Source of the DNA: Psychrobacter sp. JB385
Lineage (GTDB): Bacteria > Pseudomonadota > Gammaproteobacteria > Pseudomonadales > Moraxellaceae
Direction of reading: 5' to 3'
Length of the DNA stretch: 64,000 bases
Assembly: GCF_900163785.1 (NCBI RefSeq)
Contig: NZ_FUKN01000013.1
Location: 434,001 to 498,000, forward strand
The notes under the pieces were generated by a model, which was given only the letters and a program-made list of their open reading frames with translations, had not been told where the DNA came from and did not search any database. Both the position numbers and the translations under genes were made by a program. Positions 38,463 through 48,621 of this stretch are shown here, in pieces (position 1 is the stretch's first letter; each line of letters opens with the position of its first letter).

Positions 38463-39359
38463 ATGTACTCAAGCAATCCTGCTGAACAAGTGAAACCCAC
38501 TATTCAAAATCGAAATGCCCTAAATTTAGACAGCTCACAAGCCGTTAGAACGGCATTTTTTATCTCAGATGGTACAGCGATTACGGCTGAAACACTCGGG
38601 CGTGCTATTTTGAGTCAGTTTGCCTCGGTGCCTTTTGAGACGCGAGTATTGCCTTATGTAGATAGTTTGGAGCGCGCTGATGATGCGGTTGAGCAAATCA
38701 ATATGGCCTATCAGCGAGATGGCTTGTTGCCACTAGTATTTGATACGATTGTCAATCCTGAGATACGTGAAAAAATCAACGCAGCCGAAAGCTGTAATCT
38801 GGACATGTATGAAGGGCTGATTGGACGCGTTGCTGAAGAAACAGGGGTAGAGCCAGATGGACATTCAGGTCATGCCCATGATGATGTGGATTCTGAGACT
38901 TATAAAGAGCGTATCGATGCGGTTCACTTTGCCTTAGACAATGACGATGGCGCACGTACTCGTCATTATAATGCCGCTGATATTATTTTGATTGGGGTAT
39001 CGCGTTCAGGCAAAACGCCAACGTCACTATACCTAGCACTACAGTTTGGTATTCGCGCTGCTAATTATCCTTTGACTGAGGATGATCTGTATGACAATCA
39101 ATTACCAAAAGCCTTGCGCGATCACAAAGACAAGCTATTTGGTCTATTAATCGATACTGACCGTTTAGTAAAAATCCGTCAAGAACGCCGTGCGGGCAGT
39201 CGTTACTCTAGCTATCAGCAGTGCCAGCAAGAGCAGCGTGCGATACAAGGCATCTATATTACTCACGGTATCCCAAGCTTAGATGTGTCTGAGATGTCTG
39301 TAGAAGAGATTGCCACCCGTATTTTGCAGATGACTGGTCTTAAACGCCGCATTGGCTAA
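38463..39359 (+). CDS. ppsR: PEP synthase regulatory protein (kinase/pyrophosphorylase, DUF299)
   Basis: A bifunctional enzyme that phosphorylates a threonine of PpsA using ADP (inactivating it) and removes the phosphate with inorganic phosphate. The N-terminal TAFFISDGTAITAETLGRAILSQF is diagnostic. The P-loop-like ILIGVSRSGKTPTSLYLA lies near residue 177. The C-terminus contains RAGSRYSSYQQCQQE and YITHGIPSLDVSEMSVEEIA. At 298 residues it is slightly longer than the usual 270-280; the difference lies at the N-terminus and in a His/Asp-rich loop near residue 140. It faces ppsA. Confidence 0.95.
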   Translation: MYSSNPAEQVKPTIQNRNALNLDSSQAVRTAFFISDGTAITAETLGRAILSQFASVPFETRVLPYVDSLERADDAVEQINMAYQRDGLLPLVFDTIVNPEIREKINAAESCNLDMYEGLIGRVAEETGVEPDGHSGHAHDDVDSETYKERIDAVHFALDNDDGARTRHYNAADIILIGVSRSGKTPTSLYLALQFGIRAANYPLTEDDLYDNQLPKALRDHKDKLFGLLIDTDRLVKIRQERRAGSRYSSYQQCQQEQRAIQGIYITHGIPSLDVSEMSVEEIATRILQMTGLKRRIG

Positions 39360-39442
39360 TACCATATGTATTATAAAAATAAGCGCTAAAAAATATTAGT
39401 ATACGCCATTCACTATCATGTCATTATCATACAGAGAATATT

Positions 39443-39847
39443 ATGATCTCAGCCTATAAATCGAGTAAGACGCCTTTATTGTTGACCAGTTTACTGAGTA
39501 TGGCGACCTTGCTCAGTGCCTGTCAAACATCACCATTCTCACGTGAGCCAGTGCCTGAGCCGCGTTATATCCCGACCATCGTCTTAGGCGAAGCACAAAC
39601 GCTCACTATCATGCCAAACCGAGTGGCCTGCGCCTCAGCCCTGCCAATGCAGTGCTTACTGGCCAAATCAAATAAAGATGGCAGCGTGTTTCAGATTCCT
39701 TATGACTGGGTTGATGACTTTAAACCAAGTCTTGGCACAGAGTATGTGATCAGTGCCCGCCCACAGATTGATCAAGCCAAACAAAGCCCGACGGGGTATT
39801 GGACATTGCAAAATATAGTGTCACAACGTATGGTGACCATGCCTTAG
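39443..39847 (+). CDS. Lipoprotein with DUF4377-like domain
   Basis: A 134-residue lipoprotein with signal LLLTSLLSMATLLSAC, lipobox Cys27. The mature part has RVACASALPMQCLLAKSN, then WVDDFKPSLGTEYVISARP, in the style of the DUF4377 domain found in heat-shock/META-type secreted proteins. Two cysteines may form a disulfide. Its role is not known. It lies between ppsR and the transhydrogenase gene, all rightward. Confidence 0.75.
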   Translation: MISAYKSSKTPLLLTSLLSMATLLSACQTSPFSREPVPEPRYIPTIVLGEAQTLTIMPNRVACASALPMQCLLAKSNKDGSVFQIPYDWVDDFKPSLGTEYVISARPQIDQAKQSPTGYWTLQNIVSQRMVTMP

Positions 39848-39955
39848 CGCTTGAGATTGATACATACTTGAGCTTGGTACAATGAGCTTGACTCAACCAA
39901 GTATTGATTTACTCATGGTCTAACCACCACATAAATAAGTAAATATAAAGAGGAC

Positions 39956-41608
39956 ATGATGGTAAGTAAAAAACCAAAAGACGCGACCAATGAAGTTGGC
40001 GAAGATACTCAAACCGAAGTCTCAAACAAAAAAAGCAACCTTACCCCTAATTCTGAACATACAGAAGGTAAAGATAAGGAACAAAAGATTGAGCAAACTC
40101 ACGAGCAGGTGACGGATGATATCATGCACCATCCGCATCTTGTAAACCCACTCGATGACACGCGTATTGATATCAAATCTGGTTTTGCTAAAGATTTGAA
40201 TCGCATCAAAGGCGATGATCATGAGTATGAATACGATGTGGTCATTTTAGGAGCAGGGCCAGCTGGTGAAGCGGCTGCCATGAAGCTGACAAAATCAGGC
40301 AAAAAAGTGGTGGTTGTAGACCCGCGTGACCAAGTGGGTGGCAACTCTACTCATGTGGGCACCATTCCAAGTAAAGCCTTACGTCAGTCAGTATTCAACT
40401 TAATTAACTTTCGCCGTGACCCTATGTTCACTAAGGCGATGGAGTACAAACAAGTTCCTTTAAATAGCGTACTGGCTAATGCTCGTCAAGTCATACGTCG
40501 TCAGGTAAATACGCACACACGGTTTTATGAGCGTAACCGTATTGAGGTGATTCAAGGTTGGGCAAGTTTTGTCGATACCCATACGCTGCGCATCGAAATT
40601 GATGACAATATGTTTGAGACCATTACCTTTAACAAAGCCATCGTGACTGTTGGTAGCCGTCCATATCGTCCAGACATTCTAGATTTTAATCATCCACGGG
40701 TCTTTGACTCTGATAAAATCTTACAAATGGATTATATCGTCAAAAAAATCATTATTTATGGCGCAGGTGTTATTGGCTGCGAGTACGCCTCTATCTTTAC
40801 TGGTCTTGGCTATAAAGTTGATTTGATTAATAACCAAGATCAATTGCTCAGCTATTTGGATAGCGAAATTAGTGATGCAATCGCACACGATTTTAGACAG
40901 TTCGGTGTATTAATCCGTAGTAATGAAGAAATTGACCATTTAGAAACGCATGATGATTGCGTGATTTTGCACTTAAAAAGTGGTAAAAAAATCAAGTCTG
41001 ATGCCATCTTATGGTCGAACGGACGTTCGGGTAATACAGAAGGTCTGAATTTGGAAGCCATTGGCCTCAAAGCCAACAGCCGTGGTCAATTAAAAGTTGA
41101 CGACACCTATTGTACTGAAGTCAAAAACATCTATGCCGCTGGTGATGTCATTGGTTGGCCATCGCTGGCTTCTGCGGCTTATGACCAAGGCCGCTGTGCG
41201 GCAGCCTTTATGGTTGGTGATAGCGATGCTGAACCAGTATCTAGTGTCCCAACAGGGATTTATACCATTCCTGAAGTCTCATGTATTGGTAAAACAGAGC
41301 AAGAGCTGACGGATGAAAAAGTACCTTATGAAGTAGGGCAGGCATTCTTTAAGCACCTAGCACGTGCGCAAATCATCGGGGAGCGTAGTGGGGTACTGAA
41401 GATCTTGTTCCACCGTGAGACGTTAGAAATTCTTGGTATTCATTGTTATGGCAACCATGCTTCAGAGATTATCCATATTGGTCAAGCTGTTATGAAGTGT
41501 AAGAGTAATAACACGCTTGAGTACTTCGTCAATACCACCTTTAACTATCCAACAATGGCAGAAGCTTATCGTGTTGCAGCATTGAATGGTTTGAATCGAA
41601 TCTTTTAA
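39956..41608 (+). CDS. sthA: Soluble pyridine nucleotide transhydrogenase (SthA-like)
   Basis: A flavoprotein that transfers hydride between NADPH and NAD+. The core matches Sth[18 protein letters not shown] near residue 95, [10 protein letters not shown] near 138, [21 protein letters not shown] near 264, [21 protein letters not shown] near 394, and the C-terminal dimer domain. The redox Cys pair of related disulfide reductases is missing; [11 protein letters not shown] has Ser where E. coli SthA has Cys. An extra N-terminal tail of about 85 Lys/Glu/Thr-rich residues precedes the core. AGAGGA lies before the ATG pair at 39956 and 39959. Confidence 0.9.
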   Translation: MMVSKKPKDATNEVGEDTQTEVSNKKSNLTPNSEHTEGKDKEQKIEQTHEQVTDDIMHHPHLVNPLDDTRIDIKSGFAKDLNRIKGDDHEYEYDVVILGAGPAGEAAAMKLTKSGKKVVVVDPRDQVGGNSTHVGTIPSKALRQSVFNLINFRRDPMFTKAMEYKQVPLNSVLANARQVIRRQVNTHTRFYERNRIEVIQGWASFVDTHTLRIEIDDNMFETITFNKAIVTVGSRPYRPDILDFNHPRVFDSDKILQMDYIVKKIIIYGAGVIGCEYASIFTGLGYKVDLINNQDQLLSYLDSEISDAIAHDFRQFGVLIRSNEEIDHLETHDDCVILHLKSGKKIKSDAILWSNGRSGNTEGLNLEAIGLKANSRGQLKVDDTYCTEVKNIYAAGDVIGWPSLASAAYDQGRCAAAFMVGDSDAEPVSSVPTGIYTIPEVSCIGKTEQELTDEKVPYEVGQAFFKHLARAQIIGERSGVLKILFHRETLEILGIHCYGNHASEIIHIGQAVMKCKSNNTLEYFVNTTFNYPTMAEAYRVAALNGLNRIF

Positions 41609-41650
41609 TGTACCATTATTGATTGTAAGTTTTTTACAGATAGTACAAAT

Positions 41651-41688
41651 AAAAAAGCGTCTACTGAATAAGTAGGCGTTTTTTTATT
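41651..41688 (+). terminator. Terminator after sthA
   Basis: The stem CGTCTACT/AGTAGGCG (one G-U pair) with 5-base loop is framed by an A-run on the left and a 7-T run on the right. It can act in both directions, and the next gene reads leftward toward it. Confidence 0.8.
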
Positions 41689-41749
41689 TTTGCCTTAATA
41701 AAAGTATTCATTAAAAGGCAGATTCGTTATTTATAAAGGGTGGAATAGG

Positions 41750-42949
41750 TCATAGCAGAGCTTTACGCTGCTGTACAGAATCGTACCAACGTATGAGCAT
41801 CAGCAGCATAAAATAAAGTACCCATAGTCCTGCCAGTGCATAAAACCCTAGAGCAACTTGAGAGATACTGGCCCCCATTTGATTCAGCTGGACAGAGGTA
41901 TTGATCGCCGGTGTGGTCGGTATGAGCCAGCGAATGATCTGTAAAAACTCTGGAAGTTGATAAGCGGGCCAAGGGTAACCGCTGACAAAAAACATTGGTA
42001 GTGAGCTAAAGATCAAAAGTTGCATACTGCGCTCACGTTGACGGAACCAGAGCCCAAGTACACAGCCAAGCGTCGCGACCGTCGGACAAAACAGTAGTAA
42101 AAATAACAGGCTACCGATCATATTCTGTCCGCGCGCATAGTGGTGGAGCTCAAATGCCCAGCCATAATAAAAACATCCAGTCATAAAACCAAACGTGCTG
42201 AGGGCTGCAATACGTCCAAGCCAGCCCCTTATACTCGCCCTATGACGCCGCTGTTCATACCACGTACCGACCAGCATAGCAGTTGACATCAAAAGTGTTT
42301 GCTGCAAAATCAGAATAGACACTGCGGGCACGACGTAAGCCCCATAGCCTTCGGTTTGGTTATATAAAGGGATGATTTTTAATGGTACTGCCTGAGTATT
42401 GGCGGTGGCAGTTGCAAGATAAGCGCCTTGAGCCACGTTTTTTTTGATTTTAATACCAGCAGACACCGTACTAACGGCTTTTAAAAATCCAGTTTGTACG
42501 TTTTTATTTAATAAAAAGTAACCACCATTACCCAAAACACTGACACTGGCTTCTTTTCCTGACATCACTTGCTGCTCAAGTCCGTTTGGAATCACCATAT
42601 ACCCAGCAATGTCATCTGACCATATGGCTGCTTTGGCTTCTTGTTCATTCAGAAAACGCTGTGTGTCTAACTGCGGGCTGGCACTTGCATAACGAATGAT
42701 GGTTCGTGATAAGTTGCTGTTGTCGTTATCAACGATACCCACAGGCACATGATTGACCACTTCTGTTGAATAAGGCCAAGGATAAAAAAATCCATAAATG
42801 ATGGGCGCAATCATGAGTAATAAAAGCACCCCCTTATCAGAAAATACGTCTTTAAGCGTCTGTAAAAAACTGCCTAAAAAATGTTGTGAGGAGTATTTGT
42901 CCGAATCATCTGCCGTGGTGAATGAGTGGTTTTTCGATGTTAATGACAT
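41750..42949 (-). CDS. ABC-2 type permease of an efflux operon (second of two)
   Basis: A 399-residue membrane protein. There is one N-terminal helix (GVLLLLMIAPIIYGFFYPW), then a large periplasmic domain of about 150 residues with GIVDNDNSNLSRTIIRYASASPQL, and five or more C-terminal helices. This is the ABC2_membrane_3/YhhJ-YbhR layout. The start at 42949 shares one base with the preceding stop (TAATG) and has a GGGGAG site, so it is coupled to the first permease. It is the last gene of the export operon. The transported compound is unknown. Confidence 0.9.
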   Translation of the reverse strand: MSLTSKNHSFTTADDSDKYSSQHFLGSFLQTLKDVFSDKGVLLLLMIAPIIYGFFYPWPYSTEVVNHVPVGIVDNDNSNLSRTIIRYASASPQLDTQRFLNEQEAKAAIWSDDIAGYMVIPNGLEQQVMSGKEASVSVLGNGGYFLLNKNVQTGFLKAVSTVSAGIKIKKNVAQGAYLATATANTQAVPLKIIPLYNQTEGYGAYVVPAVSILILQQTLLMSTAMLVGTWYEQRRHRASIRGWLGRIAALSTFGFMTGCFYYGWAFELHHYARGQNMIGSLLFLLLFCPTVATLGCVLGLWFRQRERSMQLLIFSSLPMFFVSGYPWPAYQLPEFLQIIRWLIPTTPAINTSVQLNQMGASISQVALGFYALAGLWVLYFMLLMLIRWYDSVQQRKALL

Positions 42950-44175
42950 TAGCGTGCTCCCCAACGCTCAGGATGCGCAAGCGCACGTTTGGTTAGTAGC
43001 GCAGTCAAAATCATGGCAATGCCTGTTGCAAGGGTCAGGCCATAAATAATTGGCAGCGACACGGCTATAGGCGCCTGCATCTGTAATTGCGCAATGTGCA
43101 GCTTTAAATAATGAGTGAGTGGCAATGCATCTGACCAATGTTTGGCACTGTCACTAATGGCAATGTAAGGAAAAGTCACCCCAGCAAAAGCGTAAGAAGG
43201 TGCTGAGATAAAGGCAGTAGAAGACAATCCCATACGCAAGGAGAAGGCACCCAAGGTAAAAATAGCGCCCAACCAAAAAGACAGCATGATGAGCAGTATG
43301 AGACCGATGTAGGTAATAATAAATGAGCCAATAGCGATCGATGTTTGAGGTGTGGCGAGCCATAATGCCAACATTGCCCAAACACTATACGCCACTGTTG
43401 GCCAAAAATATTTGCCCAACAACCCACCCAATATCACCAAAACGCTGGCTGGTTCATCGATTTTATGGCCTGACTGATGCTTATTGATAAAACGATACCA
43501 ATGACCAAGATTTTTATCACGTAACTCACGACCAATTGTGGTTGCACCAATGACCATCGCCAAAATATGTAATAAAGCAGGAATAACGGTCGACGCCAAA
43601 AACTGTTGGTAATTGGTGGCGGCGTTAAACAAGCTGATACGCTGTATTTTGATGGGCGAGTAGGCAATGGCTGCTTGTGCTGGTGACATGCCTTTTTTGA
43701 TCAAACGCTGTATCTCAACGCCTGCTGACAACGTACCAGCAACGGCTTGCACACTGGTCTGAATAATGCCTGAATGTGTACCGTACTGCGCATTGACTCG
43801 CAGTACTAGCGGAGCTGACTTGCCCGACAAAATGTTGCGAGAAAAGTTTTCTGGAATCACCACGATGGCATACACGTCGCGCTGCAAGATTGCCGCTTGC
43901 GCCTCAGTATCTGAGTAATAAAGCTGTCTTACGGTCAAAGTGGGGCTGGCTTCCAAATAGCGAACAGCCATGTTGGCAACAGGCCCATTATCTTGATCCA
44001 TCACGCCAATGGGCAAGTCGGTAATCTGAGTCTGTGAGAATATCCACCAAACCATGAATACGGTTAGCAGCGGTAGCCAAACCACCATACTAAGATCCCA
44101 TGGGTTTTTGGTTAAAAACCGCCGTTCGTAGGCCGCGCTGCGTATAAAAGCCCCACTCAGCTTAGTTAGACTCAT
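42949..44175 (-). CDS. ABC-2 type permease of an efflux operon (first of two)
   Basis: A 408-residue protein with the same layout as its downstream neighbour: a membrane helix (MVVWLPLLTVFMVWWIF), an extracytoplasmic domain with GVMDQDNGPVANMAVRYLEASPTL, and a C-terminal five-helix bundle. The two permeases are probable paralogs forming a heterodimer, as in YbhS-YbhR. It starts 3 bases after the adaptor gene ends. In known systems these permeases need an ABC ATPase (YbhF type), which is not encoded in this operon. Confidence 0.9.
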   Translation of the reverse strand: MSLTKLSGAFIRSAAYERRFLTKNPWDLSMVVWLPLLTVFMVWWIFSQTQITDLPIGVMDQDNGPVANMAVRYLEASPTLTVRQLYYSDTEAQAAILQRDVYAIVVIPENFSRNILSGKSAPLVLRVNAQYGTHSGIIQTSVQAVAGTLSAGVEIQRLIKKGMSPAQAAIAYSPIKIQRISLFNAATNYQQFLASTVIPALLHILAMVIGATTIGRELRDKNLGHWYRFINKHQSGHKIDEPASVLVILGGLLGKYFWPTVAYSVWAMLALWLATPQTSIAIGSFIITYIGLILLIMLSFWLGAIFTLGAFSLRMGLSSTAFISAPSYAFAGVTFPYIAISDSAKHWSDALPLTHYLKLHIAQLQMQAPIAVSLPIIYGLTLATGIAMILTALLTKRALAHPERWGAR

Positions 44176-44178
44176 GAC

Positions 44179-45378
44179 TTACTCTTGGGTCTGACGAACA
44201 GTAGTGGGATCAAGACGTACGACAACGCTCATACCTGAGCGGATACGGGCATCAGGCGTGGTTGGACGTGCTTTCACCTCAAACGTACGCACATCAAAGC
44301 CATCATCATTATTGGTTGGGCGCCAAGTGGCAAAGTCAGATAACGTCGAAGTGGCATAAACCGTAAACTGCTTGGTATAAGGCTGATTGGTCGAGGATAG
44401 TGCTGGAATTGTACCTGTAAATTGCTGACCAATCGCAAACTGATTTAGATGTGCTTCGGTGACGTTGAGTACCACCCACTGATCATTGGTATTGACAAGC
44501 GTTAAGATGGGTACGCCCTGTCCGATAACTTCTCCTGCATTGACAATAACATTATCGACAATACCGGCGATAGGACTTTTTAAATTGGCTTCTTCTTTTG
44601 CTACTAAGGCTTCTTCTAGTTGAGCATCGACTTGCGCGACTTGCGCGCTGGCAGCAGACTTGTCTTCACTGCGCGTGCCTTCCATCGCCAAGTCGTATTG
44701 TAAGCGTGAGGCCTCGGTTTGGTCTTGAGTGGCCAAATACTGCGCATAGGCTTCGTCACGTTTTTGCCGTGCCATGAGCCCTTCTTCATACAGGCGATTG
44801 ACACGTTGGTACGTATTCTCTGCCAAATCAGAAGCGGCCTTATTAGCTTGCCATGCCGCTTTTGCTTGGGCGATTTCTTGTGGACGCGCACCGTTTTCTG
44901 CTTTATCTAACTGACTTTGTGCCATCTGTTTGCCAGCGCGTGCTTGGTTGATTTTGGCATTAATCTCAGGTGAGTCCATTTCAATCAGCTGCTGACCTAC
45001 CGTCACAGTATCGCCCTCGGTCACTAATATTTGAGCAATACGTCCTGATACTTTTGCGGCAATAGAGGTTTGCTGCATCTGCATCTGACCTTGCAAGGTG
45101 ACAACTTCAGGCTCGCTGTGCTGATTGCTTTTATACAAACCATAAGCAATGATGCCCACTACGATCAAAAACACTAACGCGAGTATGCCTTTTTTTATCA
45201 AAGCCGCTCTTTTGGATTTGGCGTTATTACGATGATAGGCGGGTGTAGGCTGCGCTGCTGTAGCTTTAGGCCCATCTTCTGTCGAATCAACGGAAACCTG
45301 TTCATTTTGAGAGGTCACTGACTCGGTCGAATCAGTGGGTTTGCGTGAGTTATCTGATTCATGTGGCAATTCAGTCAT
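44179..45378 (-). CDS. HlyD-family membrane fusion (periplasmic adaptor) protein
   Basis: A 399-residue adaptor linking inner-membrane permeases to a TolC channel. The N-terminal 65 residues are polar and cytoplasmic, followed by one helix (AALIKKGILALVFLIVVGIIAYGLY). The biotinyl-lipoyl half domains (VSGRIAQILVTEGDTVTVGQQL and SPIAGIVDNVIVNAGEVIGQG) flank a coiled-coil hairpin of about 110 residues. The C-terminal beta-barrel contains VVLNVTEAHLNQFAIGQ. The order TolC, YihY-like, adaptor, two permeases defines a tripartite exporter. Confidence 0.93.
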   Translation of the reverse strand: MTELPHESDNSRKPTDSTESVTSQNEQVSVDSTEDGPKATAAQPTPAYHRNNAKSKRAALIKKGILALVFLIVVGIIAYGLYKSNQHSEPEVVTLQGQMQMQQTSIAAKVSGRIAQILVTEGDTVTVGQQLIEMDSPEINAKINQARAGKQMAQSQLDKAENGARPQEIAQAKAAWQANKAASDLAENTYQRVNRLYEEGLMARQKRDEAYAQYLATQDQTEASRLQYDLAMEGTRSEDKSAASAQVAQVDAQLEEALVAKEEANLKSPIAGIVDNVIVNAGEVIGQGVPILTLVNTNDQWVVLNVTEAHLNQFAIGQQFTGTIPALSSTNQPYTKQFTVYATSTLSDFATWRPTNNDDGFDVRTFEVKARPTTPDARIRSGMSVVVRLDPTTVRQTQE

Positions 45379-45426
45379 GACAGGAGGGTTCCTAAAGCGA
45401 CAAGGTTGAGAGTAAAGGTTTTATGA

Positions 45427-46290
45427 TTAATACACACGAATGGCATAAGGTTTGCCATTTTCTATGACTTGAGAGTTAAAAATAGCACCAAAGGCGATGA
45501 TAAATGCTGAGTAATAAAGCCACAGCATAATGACCACCGCTGCTGATAGGGCACCAAACTCAGCGCTGTAATTATTAAAATTCTGCACATAAATCGAAAA
45601 TAGTAAAGATAGCACAATCCAAAGTACAGTCGCCAAAGCCGCTCCTGGCATCAGCTGTTTTAGCACGATAGCGTCACGATTTGGCGCTAGGCGATATAGG
45701 CCCAAAAAGCTTAAGAAAATAATACCAGCCAATATCGGCCATCGGCTCCAAAGCGCAATGGTCTTGGCTATTTGAGGAAAAGGAAAATACTCTGCTCCCA
45801 GCGGAATAACGGCAATAGAAGATATCGCTATGATCAAGACCACTACTGCCCCGAAGGTCAAACCAATCGCTCGAATCGTACCTTGAATAAAACTGCGTTC
45901 TTGGGTGATATGAAAAGCAAGATTGATCAAAATAATCAAAGATTTTATGCCTTTTGAGCCTGCATAAAGGGCAAGAAAACTCGATAACAAAAGACTAAAA
46001 GTCAGTGTGGACGTGGTGTTAGAGACCAACTCACTTAAGCGCATATTAAGAACATCATAAACCGTATCTGGTATAAAGGCGCGTAACAGTGAGATTTGTT
46101 CTTGCATCTCAGCGGGCGAAAACGCAAGACCATAAATCAGTACAAACACAGCCATGACTGGAAAAATAGACAAAAAGCCAAAATACCCAACGCTCGCACA
46201 ATGTGCCCAAATACTGGATTTATTTGCGATACGCCATGTTTCTAATAAAGGATGCAGTCCACTGGTCAAGTTGGAAGTTGTTTTTTTCAT
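45427..46290 (-). CDS. YihY/RNase BN-like integral membrane protein
   Basis: About 287 residues from ATG 46290; a longer frame to 46371 has an unlikely N-terminus. Six membrane helices are present in the pattern of the YihY/virulence factor BrkB family (once called RNase BN): HCASVGYFGFLSIFPVMAVFVLIYG near residue 30, then ILAGIIFLSFLGLYRLAPNR, and LYYSAFIIAFGAIFNSQ at the C-terminus. It lies between tolC and hlyD in the export operon, which is unusual. Its function is unknown, and it might help the exporter or merely be carried. Confidence 0.85.
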   Translation of the reverse strand: MKKTTSNLTSGLHPLLETWRIANKSSIWAHCASVGYFGFLSIFPVMAVFVLIYGLAFSPAEMQEQISLLRAFIPDTVYDVLNMRLSELVSNTTSTLTFSLLLSSFLALYAGSKGIKSLIILINLAFHITQERSFIQGTIRAIGLTFGAVVVLIIAISSIAVIPLGAEYFPFPQIAKTIALWSRWPILAGIIFLSFLGLYRLAPNRDAIVLKQLMPGAALATVLWIVLSLLFSIYVQNFNNYSAEFGALSAAVVIMLWLYYSAFIIAFGAIFNSQVIENGKPYAIRVY

Positions 46291-46397
46291 AAGACAGTTA
46301 TTCACAATAAGATTAATAATGGTAGGGTGATGGGTAGTTGTATGATAGTTAGTATAAGCGCTTATCCACATACCCTACGATTTTTAATATAAAATCA

Positions 46398-48050
46398 TCA
46401 TTCCGTATACAAAGTTGGCAACTGAATGTCGGCGGCATTGAGATAAGTATTGAAAGCCATCGGTGTGCCGCAGCTTTGCATCAGTGCTGCCAATGATTGT
46501 ACATAACTGTTTGCTGCTTGTGCTTGTTCCGTACGGGCTTTGAGCGACTGTGTTTGTGCTTGTACCACATCGATTGGCGTATTCACGCCTTCTTGGAGTC
46601 CCAATTGCCGTAGACGTAAAACCTCAGCGGCCAAATCAACATTACTTTGTAGTGCCTGATAACGTGATTGGGCATTATTGACATCGTGCCAGTTCTTTTC
46701 GACCAGTAACAACAGGTTGTCACTGACTTCAATCTCGGACAAATCTGCTTGACGTATTTTGGCATTACTAGATGCCAATGAAGCGGTTTTATCGAGTCCG
46801 CCCCACAGTTTCCAGCTTGCAGAAACCCCAGCGACCCAGCTGGGATCTTTTTCAACTTGCCCATAGCCATATAGTAAAACAGTGGGTTTATAACCTGTAT
46901 CTGATAACGCATGTAATTGCTGCGCCTGCGCGCGTTTGGCAGCCACTTTTTGTAGACCTGGGTGATTATTGAGCGCCAAATCTTGAAAATAAGTAACGTC
47001 TGGCAAAGGCCGGCTGGAGACAAATAGCGGCGTTGAAGGTTTGATACGATAGTCAGTACGTAGCAGACGCTGTAAAGCCATCATGGCAAGCCTTGCGTCA
47101 TTGTTGGCATTAACGGATTCGCTTTGTGCATCCGCCAGTGCGGATTGCGCTTCTAAACGATCAACACGTGAGATAAATCCTTCTTCGAAAAGTCGCTGCG
47201 CCATATGGTCGGTCTTCTGCAACGTGTCATAAGCATCGTCACGTAAGTAGGCAGCAATAATGGCCAGCTGTGCCTTAAAATAACGCTCAATTAATGTGTT
47301 ATATAGCTCATTTTTATCTAATAGACTGTCTGCTCGCGCTTCTTGGGTTCGAGCATCAGATACCCCCGTTAACGCCGTGGTACGTCCAGCAGTATAAATT
47401 GGCCATACCACGCCAACACCGGCTCCTGTTGTCGAGCCTGAGCGCTTTAATTCGTATGAATCAGGGATACGTTCACCGATTAACTCTCCAAAATTTGGTA
47501 AGTCAGGTAACGTAGGAACAGGAGGGGTAATCCCGTCATTTACTTCATTGATAAGACCACTCTTGAGCGTGGATAAATCAAGATCTGTATCCAAGTTATA
47601 AGCAGTAGCCGATACTCGCGCAAATACCAAAGGGTTGTCTATGGTTCTAAGCGCGTCCGTTTGATATTCACTGGCGGCAATCGCTGCTTGATTGGCCGCA
47701 ATTTTTGGTGAAACTTGCAATAGAATGTTTTGAGCTTGTTCAAGGCTCAATAAGCTAGACACTTCTATCGGGTAGCTATTATCCACGCTTTTGTGGGTAA
47801 TAGGGTCGATAAGGGTGGTTAAGCCAATCGGTTTTCCTGCTTGATGCGGCTCATTATTTGTAATGGCGGTATTGTCATTTTGAGTATTGCTCTGATCATT
47901 AGCGTCAACAATTTGGGTCACAGTGATTGGTATCACGTCATTTTGTTGCGCAAGCTCAGTGTCTTCAGTTTGCGCAATAGCTGGAGTAGCCAAACCCAGC
48001 ATCATAGTCGTCATCACAGCAGTAGACAGCGTCGATAAGGCAAATTTCAT
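46398..48050 (-). CDS. TolC-family outer membrane efflux channel
   Basis: A 550-residue outer membrane channel protein with signal peptide (MKFALSTLSTAVMTTMMLGL, cleaved after AIAQ near residue 27). After a 55-residue Asn/Asp/Gln-rich segment, two OEP repeats follow. The first runs from LEQAQNILLQVSPKIAANQAAIAASEYQ to about residue 300, the second holds NHPGLQKVAAKRAQAQQLHALSDTGYKPTVLLYG and LRQLGLQEGVNTPIDVVQAQTQSL. It is the first gene of the leftward operon and supplies its outer channel. Confidence 0.92.
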   Translation of the reverse strand: MKFALSTLSTAVMTTMMLGLATPAIAQTEDTELAQQNDVIPITVTQIVDANDQSNTQNDNTAITNNEPHQAGKPIGLTTLIDPITHKSVDNSYPIEVSSLLSLEQAQNILLQVSPKIAANQAAIAASEYQTDALRTIDNPLVFARVSATAYNLDTDLDLSTLKSGLINEVNDGITPPVPTLPDLPNFGELIGERIPDSYELKRSGSTTGAGVGVVWPIYTAGRTTALTGVSDARTQEARADSLLDKNELYNTLIERYFKAQLAIIAAYLRDDAYDTLQKTDHMAQRLFEEGFISRVDRLEAQSALADAQSESVNANNDARLAMMALQRLLRTDYRIKPSTPLFVSSRPLPDVTYFQDLALNNHPGLQKVAAKRAQAQQLHALSDTGYKPTVLLYGYGQVEKDPSWVAGVSASWKLWGGLDKTASLASSNAKIRQADLSEIEVSDNLLLLVEKNWHDVNNAQSRYQALQSNVDLAAEVLRLRQLGLQEGVNTPIDVVQAQTQSLKARTEQAQAANSYVQSLAALMQSCGTPMAFNTYLNAADIQLPTLYTE

Positions 48051-48618
48051 AAGTCATGTAAGCCATTAATTAGAGAGCAAGATATTTTGAAGTTGTGTAA
48101 AGCGTAAATACTATCGAGCACAGGGCGTGCTAAAAAAAGATCATCAATGAAAACCAATATCAAAAACCAGAGTTTTGTTATTCATGATAAAACGTACACT
48201 GTAGTGCCACAATGGTGACGGGTCAATGCTCAGTATTTGTCGGTTTTGCATTGAATGAACAAGGGTTTTATGTTAGTTGTTTGAATTCGAAAAGCACAAC
48301 CGCATCGCTTATTGAATCACAATAAAAGGTTTATCAAACAGTTAAGGGATAAATCACAGAGGCGTTGATATTATTGGATGTTGATTAAAGAGCCATTAAG
48401 TACAGCTAAGTACAGCCAGCATAGACAGTACCAATGTATGTTATATTCCAGAAATCTAAATTATTTGTCTGATTACCACACATAACCGCTAAAAGCCGTC
48501 GTTCTTAGTTAATCATATTTTAATAACTGATGATGCGAGAAACTATAAATATGTGCAAATAACAGATAAATGGCTATAAAATATCAATGATAAATGACTG
48601 AGATAAGATAGGGTGTGA
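48051..48618. other. Divergent intergenic region between tolC-like gene and glpK
   Basis: 568 AT-rich bases with the promoters of the exporter operon (left) and glpK (right). I see no convincing gene, RNA or operator in it. A short direct repeat (AAGTACAGCTAAGTACAGCC) lies near 48398. Confidence 0.45.
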
Positions 48619-48621
48619 GTG

